Origin: JANOXC01 sp031418215
Lineage (GTDB): Bacteria; Bacteroidota; Bacteroidia; AKYH767-A; OLB10
Assembly (NCBI GenBank): GCA_031418215.1
Contig: JANOXC010000163.1
Coordinates: forward strand, 1-31,026
Direction: 5' to 3'
DNA length: 31,026 nucleotides
Each line of letters begins with the position of its first letter. The stretch's first letter is position 1. Below the pieces are notes generated by a model that saw only the letters and a program-made list of their open reading frames with translations, was not told the DNA's origin and searched no databases. This document shows positions 24,498 to 31,026 of this stretch, in pieces. Made by a program: the position numbers and the translations under genes.

Positions 24498-25199
24498 TTA
24501 ATTAACACGCCAATCAATGGGATCTTTCCCGATTGCTCTAAGAAATGTATTGGTACTTGAAAAATGCTTACTGCCGAAAAATGCACCGCGCGCCAATGGA
24601 GATGGATGGGCTGCTTTCAATATTAAATGTTTATTGCCATCTATTAATTCTGCCTTGGCTTGTGCATACCTTCCCCATAACAAGAACACTACTTGTTCTG
24701 CATCATCTGAAATTTTGCGGATCACTGCATTAGTAAACTCTTCCCACCCCTTTTGCTGATGTGACCCTGCTGCATTTTCACTTACTGTTAACGTTGCATT
24801 CAACAACAATACGCCTTGTCGCGCCCAGGCTTCCAGGTTGCCCGAGCTAGTAATTGGAATTCCTAAGTCGGTTTGAAGTTCCTTATATATATTAACCAAT
24901 GAGGGCGGAACCCTAATTCCATCGTTTACTGAGAAGCACAATCCATTGGCCTGCCCTACTCCATGATATGGATCTTGTCCTAAAATCACAGCTTTCACTT
25001 TATTAAAAGGAGTGAGATCGAATGCAGCAAAGATTTTATTACCGGCAGGGAAAATTCTATTCCCAGACTTACGTTCATCTTCAAGAAATTTCTTCAATTG
25101 AAAAAAGTAATCCTTGTTGAATTCTGCCCCAAGTTTTTCCTTCCATGATGGCGCGATTTTTACCTCAGTAAAATAGGATACAGCCTCAGGTAAATTCAT
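24498..25199 (-). CDS. ung: Uracil-DNA glycosylase
   Basis: 233 residues, family 1 UDG, which removes uracil from DNA to start base-excision repair. The water-activating motif GQDPYHG is at residues 74-80 (catalytic D76), followed by GLCFS for uracil stacking. LLLNATLTV holds the conserved Asn. The leucine intercalation loop HPSPL is at 198-202, here HPSPLARGAFFGSKHFS. All key residues are present and the length is normal. ATG at 25197-25199, TAA stop. It may be co-transcribed with the downstream Omp85 gene (43-base gap) although the functions are unrelated. Confidence 0.96.
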   Translation of the reverse strand: MNLPEAVSYFTEVKIAPSWKEKLGAEFNKDYFFQLKKFLEDERKSGNRIFPAGNKIFAAFDLTPFNKVKAVILGQDPYHGVGQANGLCFSVNDGIRVPPSLVNIYKELQTDLGIPITSSGNLEAWARQGVLLLNATLTVSENAAGSHQQKGWEEFTNAVIRKISDDAEQVVFLLWGRYAQAKAELIDGNKHLILKAAHPSPLARGAFFGSKHFSSTNTFLRAIGKDPIDWRVN

Positions 25200-25398
25200 T
25201 TATCTTTATTTTGTTCTACTAAGTTATCATTTTTTCATTTAACAAAAAAGGAAGCTTTACTATTTATTGTTTCATAATTAAAAAAAGCATTCACAATATA
25301 CAACTTTGCAGTAAATCCTTCTTTAAAATAAACCTGACGGGCAAGCAAGTCAGAACTAAACAAACGGTTTCGATAATTTCTAACAATATTATGGCAAT

Positions 25399-27087
25399 CT
25401 ACCAAAATGAATAAGTAGCCCCAACCATCATATTCAAACGGTAGGAAGGGTAATTATACCAGCGAAAATATTGCTGCATCCCAACATTGTTCAGTTGAAC
25501 AAAAGCCGTTAATATTTTTGAATAATGATAATCTACACCAATGTTAAGATCAGTATAAGCTCTTAAGCGCTGATAATGTGAACTGCCCGGTGTATAATCA
25601 TAGGCATAAGTTGGAGCATTATAATAGAGTTCAGCTTTGAGAAATATTTTGTCAGCAATGGCATAATTTCCATTTAGTCCAATTCGAAATGTTGGTTCGA
25701 AAAGTGGTTTTTCCAAACTGTCAGTATTGTAGGAATAATAATCAGCACGTAATCCTATACCTAGTTTAGTCTCCTGCACATAATTCATCTCAAAATGCAG
25801 GTTCAACATATTGACATCGTCATAAACGACGGTATATTTAACCGGATCATTGTTTTTTACGACATTAAAAAAATAAGGCATATCCCGGGTACGTGTGAAA
25901 GTCAATCCTGCAACAGCAATCAATTCTTTTGAAAGCCGGGCATTGACTCCTGTTGAAAAATTTACATTGGTATTGGTATTAAGCATCAGAGTTGAATTAT
26001 TCAGAAACTGGTTCTCCTTTGAATATTCAACAAGTGTATTTGTCTTAAGGTTACCACTTAACTTACCGTAAACACTTACCTCATCCGGCAATAACTGAAA
26101 ACTGGCTTCAAGATGTGGATACAAATGCAATTTAGAATCGATAGCATCGCCGCTTTCATATGCGATATTGACACCAGCCGTTAGAAAATATTTATCTTTT
26201 TTAAAGGCATATCTCGGCATCAGCCTAAAAACAGTTCTGGCATTGTCCTGCAATGGCTGTGATATGTTTGTAGCATCAAGCTCCATTTCACCGCTGATGT
26301 AACTATCATTATATCGTTTTCCTCCACCTGCACTAAAACCAATTGTTGATTCATTACTCTGCAAGTTATCTGAAAAACCTTTGAAGTCGAACCCTGCATG
26401 GTAAGCCAGTTTGTCCTTATCACTAGAAGTGCTGTAGAAAGCAAAATTCCCGGATGTGAAATTCATCAAATGTTTGGTCTCAGATTTTGTGAACATCTCT
26501 GGAGGAGAATTGTAACCATAAAAATGAGAAACATTCCTATCAAACGCTATATCGGCGCTCACAGCATTCTTCTCAAAATAACGCTTTCCATTGGCACCAA
26601 ATTCACTTTTACTAAAGCTAGGATCACCATAGTCATTGATGGAACCTGTTGAAGAAAGGTGTTTTGCATGCACCCCTGCATCAAACAATTTACTACGAAT
26701 GCTATTATAACTTAGTTCTAATAAAGGAGTATTGTAATTCCCATAACCGGCCTTTGCAAAACCACGGTATAATTTCTTAATCACATCATCTTTAATTTTA
26801 ACAGGCTTGATTGGTGTTAAGTTAAACACAGAATTCATTTGTAAAGGCTCAATCTTGTATTGTAACTGTGCCGGTGAGGCGGAAGAGGTATCACCTGCAG
26901 GCAGAATATTCATCTTGAATGCATCGTTTAATACAGGTTGATATTCTTTAACAATGGTTACGTCTTCATTACCAAGATTGCCTTTGTCGTTAGTTTGAGC
27001 GTTAACACCGGAAACCATCAGTAAAAAAAATAATATATATAATATCTGGATACAGGTTTTCATTGCCATTATGCTGGAGTTCTTCAT
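25399..27087 (-). CDS. Outer-membrane beta-barrel protein paired with a TPR protein
   Basis: 562 residues. The signal peptide ends near VNAQ (residue ~31); starts at Met1, Met7 or Met9 are possible, and I keep Met1 because its upstream region is AT-rich. The mature N-terminus carries VTIVKEYQPVLNDAFKMNILP, a short conserved-looking motif (from memory, Bacteroidota relatives have versions like V-VKPY-PT--DAFK) that could contact a periplasmic partner. The rest alternates polar and aromatic residues like transmembrane beta-strands (~20) and ends GATYSFW, a barrel C-terminal signature. Annotators often call such proteins TonB-dependent receptor-like, but I see no plug domain. It begins 11 bases after the TPR gene, so they form an operon. 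Stop TAG at 25399-25401. Function unknown. Confidence 0.8.
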   Translation of the reverse strand: MKNSSIMAMKTCIQILYILFFLLMVSGVNAQTNDKGNLGNEDVTIVKEYQPVLNDAFKMNILPAGDTSSASPAQLQYKIEPLQMNSVFNLTPIKPVKIKDDVIKKLYRGFAKAGYGNYNTPLLELSYNSIRSKLFDAGVHAKHLSSTGSINDYGDPSFSKSEFGANGKRYFEKNAVSADIAFDRNVSHFYGYNSPPEMFTKSETKHLMNFTSGNFAFYSTSSDKDKLAYHAGFDFKGFSDNLQSNESTIGFSAGGGKRYNDSYISGEMELDATNISQPLQDNARTVFRLMPRYAFKKDKYFLTAGVNIAYESGDAIDSKLHLYPHLEASFQLLPDEVSVYGKLSGNLKTNTLVEYSKENQFLNNSTLMLNTNTNVNFSTGVNARLSKELIAVAGLTFTRTRDMPYFFNVVKNNDPVKYTVVYDDVNMLNLHFEMNYVQETKLGIGLRADYYSYNTDSLEKPLFEPTFRIGLNGNYAIADKIFLKAELYYNAPTYAYDYTPGSSHYQRLRAYTDLNIGVDYHYSKILTAFVQLNNVGMQQYFRWYNYPSYRLNMMVGATYSFW

Positions 27088-27098
27088 CAGTCTATATA

Positions 27099-30000
27099 TT
27101 ATTGATTTTTGTTATCATTACTCAGATCTTCTTCAGGTTTAATGCCCGGCTCATCTTCCTTCATCGAACCTTCTTTCTCCTTGTTCAACAATGCATTGAG
27201 TTTGTCAACTGCGATACTCCTGATGTCTTCTTTGTCAGCAGGGTCCATCTCATAATTTTCAACAATACTCTTCAGCGTGTGCTTAGCCTGAAATGTATCG
27301 TTCAAAGCCAGGTAATTATCGGCAAGCAATACAAAACTCTTGCCTATCCAATAGTTGTAAGATGGAACAGCATTGATCACTTCAAAGCATTTTTCTTTGG
27401 AAGTTTTGTAGTTATGCAATCTATGCTGAATCAACGCCAGATCAAACTTGGCTTCTGCTCCCACTACTCCTGATTGTTTTGCAATGATGGTCATCTCACG
27501 TTGTGCCGTTGTAAGGTCCCCGGCTTCTATACTTGCGCGCCCGTAAATCAGGTGTGCCTCATTAACTATTTCCATGGGAGCTTTGTCGGATGCAATTAAT
27601 TTTTGCGCATAAGTTATTGCCATATCACGCTGTGAAGTCATGTCATAACTTCTCATCAGCCCTGTTTGCGCGGTTAAAATATTATCCAGTAAATCAGCCG
27701 TTTCCTCCAGCTTTTTGAAATGTGAAATTGCTTGCTCATATTGGGCATTACGAAACTGGATCAGGCCTGCTTTAACAAGCGATTTTTCAGTATATATATT
27801 TTTAGGTTTTGCAGCAATCTCCTCATAGGCTGTGATTGCTACTGCATAATTTTTGCTTCTGTAATCACACTCCGCTTTATAAAATGTTGCATTAAGACGA
27901 AATGCTCCTTCCGGAAAATGACTTAAATAATTGATAAAATCTGTTGTAGCATCTTCAAAATTCCCCTTCAGGTACTGTTGCTCTGCAGCTTCATAGGTAA
28001 TAGAATCCTGAGCACCAATGCTCACACTGGCATTTGGTACAGTTTTAATATAGGAGAAGTAATCATCAGGTTTGCCATTACTAACATAAATATTTTTAAT
28101 CCCATTTAATGCTTCGGCAGCTTCTCCTGATCCGGGATATTTATCAATTACCATCTTATAAGTATTCAAAGCCTTCTCATCTTGTTTATCAGTGTATTGC
28201 AAAAGCCCTATATTTAATAATGCTTTGCTGTTATAACTGTTAGTGGGATATTCGCTCATTAGCCGATTGAACGAAGCATATGCCTTTTCATTATTATTTA
28301 ATACCATAGCCACTCTACCAGATTCGTACAATGCATCAGGCCTATATTTTGATTTGGGATATTGTGTAAGTAACATTTCCATGGCTGAGGATTTTCCACT
28401 TTGATTGTTTTGTATTCCCATAATAATACCTTTTTGAAACAAAGCATAATCCGAAGATGACGACTTTGCAGTAATAGCTTCGCCATAAAAATCCAAAGCA
28501 TTATCGAATTGACGCATGGCATAAAAACAATCGCCGGTTCGCATATTGGCATCATCACGATGATCTTTGTCAGTACCTTCTTTATTTTTATTGTACTTAC
28601 GGAACCAAGTTTGGGACTCGTCATAATTGGACAGTTTAAAATAACAGTAGCCCAAATTATAGTTTGCCAGGTTATACATTGCAGTATTGATAGAACCCGG
28701 GTTAAATATATATATACGATATTGTTTTACAGCTGCCTCAAATTTATTCTGTGCATACAACGCTTCTGCCTTCCAATACATTGCCTGCGCCCTCAATACA
28801 GGATCTATATCATTGATGATTGCCTTTTCAAACATGTTGATGGCTTTGTCGCGATCACCATCATTGAAAAACTCAACGCCTCTGTAATAAGCAACTTTTT
28901 GAAACGCCTTTTTTGCACTAACCGACTTATTGCTTATACTTTCCAATGCAGCAAGAGCATCTTTGTAATTATGTGTTGTTAAATAAAGGCTGGCCAGCAA
29001 TTCGTTGGCTTCATCCACTGAAGCACCTGTCGGATATGCCTTGATGTAGTTTCGGAATGCATTTACAGCAACCGATTGAAAGTTTAACTCATAAGAAAGC
29101 TTTGCATAATTAAAAAGCGACTTTTCCTTAACAACCGGAATAAAATCTGTTTTGGAGGCGAACTGAAATGAATTTCTTGCGCTTTGTTTATTATCCAACT
29201 GAAGAAAACATACTCCTAAATGATAATATGCATTTTGTGAAACGGAATCCTCAATATTAACTACCTTCTGTAAATTGTCGACCGCCCTTTGATATGATCC
29301 CGTTTTGAAATTGCTATACCCTATACTGTAATAATCTTCCCTGTTGATACTTGCGGAATTTGCTTGATATCGTTCAAAAAAGGTAAGGGCATTCTTGTAA
29401 TCCCCTTTCATATAATAAGACTCCGCAATCAGCCTCGTGATATCCTTATTATTTTCAACCGTACCTGCTTCAACTAAAGGCCGTGCAAATTCAATGAGCT
29501 CATCATACTTATTCTGTTCAAAATATATTTGAGCAATATAATATGGCACAATTGGTCCAAAAGTTTCTGATGTGGTTAATGATTTAAATGATTCTAATGC
29601 AGTATTGTAATTATCGTTAACATAGGCTATGTGTGCATAATAATACTGAGCAGCCGTTTGATATCTTGACTCAACCCTTACGATTTCATTAAAGCTTTTA
29701 CTTGCTTTCTCATAATCAGCTTTAACAAAATAGCAATATCCAAGCTTAAAATAATACTCTGCAATTTCATCATTATTGAGATAATATATATCTGTCTTTT
29801 CGAAATGGGGAATAGCATTTCTGTATTTCTTTTCACGATAATTGATACGGGCAAGATAAAAATGAGCCATCCCACTCTTCAAGCCTTCCGGATATTGATC
29901 AAGATAGCTTGAAAATAACGCACCCGCATCAGGATGATACAATTCATAGGCACAAACAGCTTTATAGTAATTTGCATCTATTACATTCACTGTAGAAGCA

Positions 30001-30179
30001 TCGAGCACTAATAAGTACCTTTCAAAGGTCTCTCGTGCCGCACTGTATTTTTCCTTCGTGAGCAGCTCCAGTGCCTGCTTATACAAATGGTCGGGCTCAT
30101 GATAAAACTCCGTTTGCTGAGCACAAACGACTCCGGAAAAGAATATAAAAGACAGGATAATCTTGCTGAACTTGCGCAT
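27099..30179 (-). CDS. Large periplasmic tetratricopeptide-repeat protein
   Basis: 1,026 residues. The N-terminal signal peptide is MRKFSKIILSFIFFSGVVCAQ; the Cys lacks a good lipobox (VV before it), so the protein is probably soluble and periplasmic. From residue ~28 to ~990 it is almost wholly TPR units of ~34 residues, with signatures such as LYKQALELLTKEKYSAARETF, AEYYFKLGYCYFVKADYEKA and MYNLANYNLGYCYFKLSNYDES, perhaps 25 or more. The tail is short and highly charged (KEDEPGIKPEEDLSNDNK). TPR arrays make protein-binding superhelices. Operon partner: the outer-membrane barrel gene 11 bases downstream, so it may hold or recruit clients for that barrel (inference). SprE/PorW of the T9SS is also a TPR protein, but a lipoprotein, so I do not assign it. 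Perfect TACCTTTG box upstream. TAA stop. Confidence 0.85.
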   Translation of the reverse strand: MRKFSKIILSFIFFSGVVCAQQTEFYHEPDHLYKQALELLTKEKYSAARETFERYLLVLDASTVNVIDANYYKAVCAYELYHPDAGALFSSYLDQYPEGLKSGMAHFYLARINYREKKYRNAIPHFEKTDIYYLNNDEIAEYYFKLGYCYFVKADYEKASKSFNEIVRVESRYQTAAQYYYAHIAYVNDNYNTALESFKSLTTSETFGPIVPYYIAQIYFEQNKYDELIEFARPLVEAGTVENNKDITRLIAESYYMKGDYKNALTFFERYQANSASINREDYYSIGYSNFKTGSYQRAVDNLQKVVNIEDSVSQNAYYHLGVCFLQLDNKQSARNSFQFASKTDFIPVVKEKSLFNYAKLSYELNFQSVAVNAFRNYIKAYPTGASVDEANELLASLYLTTHNYKDALAALESISNKSVSAKKAFQKVAYYRGVEFFNDGDRDKAINMFEKAIINDIDPVLRAQAMYWKAEALYAQNKFEAAVKQYRIYIFNPGSINTAMYNLANYNLGYCYFKLSNYDESQTWFRKYNKNKEGTDKDHRDDANMRTGDCFYAMRQFDNALDFYGEAITAKSSSSDYALFQKGIIMGIQNNQSGKSSAMEMLLTQYPKSKYRPDALYESGRVAMVLNNNEKAYASFNRLMSEYPTNSYNSKALLNIGLLQYTDKQDEKALNTYKMVIDKYPGSGEAAEALNGIKNIYVSNGKPDDYFSYIKTVPNASVSIGAQDSITYEAAEQQYLKGNFEDATTDFINYLSHFPEGAFRLNATFYKAECDYRSKNYAVAITAYEEIAAKPKNIYTEKSLVKAGLIQFRNAQYEQAISHFKKLEETADLLDNILTAQTGLMRSYDMTSQRDMAITYAQKLIASDKAPMEIVNEAHLIYGRASIEAGDLTTAQREMTIIAKQSGVVGAEAKFDLALIQHRLHNYKTSKEKCFEVINAVPSYNYWIGKSFVLLADNYLALNDTFQAKHTLKSIVENYEMDPADKEDIRSIAVDKLNALLNKEKEGSMKEDEPGIKPEEDLSNDNKNQ

Positions 30180-30199
30180 GCTGGCTGTTTTTGAACTTT

Positions 30200-30207
30200 C
30201 AAAGGTA
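30200..30207 (-). promoter_or_regulatory. Bacteroidota -7 promoter box of the TPR/barrel operon
   Basis: TACCTTTG on the minus strand, exact match to TAnnTTTG, 20 bases upstream of the TPR gene ATG at 30179. No -33 element recognised. Confidence 0.6.
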
Positions 30208-30380
30208 CTTGTAAGTAACGGGGGTTAATTCTTAAATAGTATGGCCTCCACTGAATTTATTAACACGGAATTGAGAATAATCCAATGTTAATTTTTTACT
30301 TCTGCCAAACAAAAAATATGGCATATCGTTAAACCTTCTATTGCCAGGAAATTCTAATTTATACTAATAAATCAAAAAAC

Positions 30381-31026
30381 ATGAGATCAATAAGAAATTT
30401 CAAAACCGTTGTTGTAATAATATCCGCTGTTTTAGCATTTTCAGCATGTAAAAAAGACAAGGCCGAAGAGGACAATGACACTACGAGTGTAGTAGATAAT
30501 GCAATGGCCGATGCATCCTTCAATGATGTGGCAAATATTGCTGATGAAGCCGCAACCGGAGCCTTGGTTTCTTATCGTGGAGCTGAGCCAGAAAAAATAT
30601 TAACCACTTGTGCAACGGTTTCCATAGACAGCATGGCAACTCCGCACAGAATCAGCATTGATTTTGGAACGACAAATTGCCTATGTAAAGACGGTAATTA
30701 CCGAAGTGGAATCATCTATGTTGATTTTATCGGGCACTACAGGGATTCGGCAAGCACACATACGATTTCATTTAACAACTATTATGTCAATTTTAATAAA
30801 ATTGAAGGGACAAAAACCGTTACTAATAATGGCAGGAATGCCGGCGGTCATCTTTCCTTCACGGTTGCTATTAATGGCACTATTACCTGGGATGCACAAT
30901 ATGGTGGCGGAACGAGCACACACATTTCTAACAGAACCCGCGAATGGGTTGCAGGAGAAAACACGCCTGACTGGAGTGATGATGCCTACCTGATAAGTGG
31001 AACTTCTTCAGGTACAAACAGAAATG
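30381..31026 (+). CDS. Putative lipoprotein of unknown function, 3'-partial
   Basis: At least 215 codons, open to the end of the window. It starts MRSIRNFKTVVVIISAVLAFSACKKD, a lipoprotein signal (FSAC) with the acylated Cys near residue 23. A short acidic linker follows (DKAEEDNDTT), typical of surface-exposed Bacteroidota lipoproteins, though this is not a strict sorting motif. The visible mature part has ADASFNDVANIADEAA and then beta-rich sequence with two Cys close together (TNCLCKDG). It contains no domain I recognise; this is a hypothetical protein family. Divergent from the TPR gene, with 201 bases between the starts. ATG at 30381 sits after an A-rich tract (aaatcaaaaaac). Confidence 0.8.
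   Translation, partial: MRSIRNFKTVVVIISAVLAFSACKKDKAEEDNDTTSVVDNAMADASFNDVANIADEAATGALVSYRGAEPEKILTTCATVSIDSMATPHRISIDFGTTNCLCKDGNYRSGIIYVDFIGHYRDSASTHTISFNNYYVNFNKIEGTKTVTNNGRNAGGHLSFTVAINGTITWDAQYGGGTSTHISNRTREWVAGENTPDWSDDAYLISGTSSGTNRN

Noticed and set aside
27099..30179. Assignment of the TPR protein as the T9SS component SprE/PorW
   Set aside because: It lacks a convincing lipobox and is larger than I expect for that family; similarity of TPR repeats alone is not enough.

Overview
The window comes from a member of the Bacteroidota, most likely a Chitinophagales/Sphingobacteriia-type environmental bacterium. The evidence is a fused SecDF, a SecA of about 1,100 residues with a C-terminal SEC-C zinc motif, three genes for surface proteins with type IX secretion (T9SS) sorting domains, and repeated promoter boxes of the Bacteroidota type (TAnnTTTG). 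A/T-rich start contexts fit, and no clear Shine-Dalgarno sequences were seen. The organism assignment is inference from gene content; no rRNA or tRNA gene is visible.

Layout. 1-3.4 kb: 5'-truncated secDF with an in-frame TAG at 145-147, a strong terminator, then a 400-bp repeat-rich spacer. 3.4-5.2 kb (minus): DEAD-box RNA helicase. 5.2-5.7 kb: a 7-nt repeat array and two tandem copies of a MITE-like inverted-repeat element. 5.7-7.6 kb (minus): a two-gene unit, a TrkA-type K+ channel followed by an RmlD-like reductase. 7.7-8.0 kb: a small XRE regulator facing a perfect 20-bp palindrome, divergent from 8.07-12.7 kb (plus), two large secreted T9SS cargo genes. The first cargo gene is split by an in-frame TAG. 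12.7-13.0 kb: two direct copies of a ~140-bp intergenic element. 13.1-13.4 kb: a DUF433 antitoxin with a truncated DUF5615-like toxin. 13.5-15.0 kb (minus): purH. 15.2-18.7 kb (plus): secA, with 7-nt arrays in its leader and just after its stop. 19.1-21.4 kb (plus): a third T9SS cargo gene between two copies of a hairpin repeat. 21.6-30.2 kb (minus): mdh, an Omp85-family protein, ung, an outer-membrane beta-barrel and a giant TPR protein. 30.4 kb to the end (plus): an incomplete lipoprotein gene.

Spacers longer than about 300 bases are at 2938-3365, 5211-5699, 12677-13083, 14971-15366 and 18697-19058; their contents are listed as features. No CRISPR array, transposase, integrase or phage gene was seen.

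How the genes fit together. Much of the window concerns the cell envelope: SecDF and SecA move proteins across the inner membrane, an Omp85 protein may insert barrels into the outer membrane, a TPR protein and a barrel form a probable operon, and three T9SS cargoes are exported to the surface. The most unusual signals are (i) two conserved reading frames each broken by a single in-frame TAG although TAG is used as a normal stop elsewhere, (ii) degenerate arrays with exact 7-nt periodicity at three loci, including the secA leader, and (iii) the paired intergenic elements at 12.7-13.0 kb. I found no clear-cut new multi-gene defence or metabolic system.
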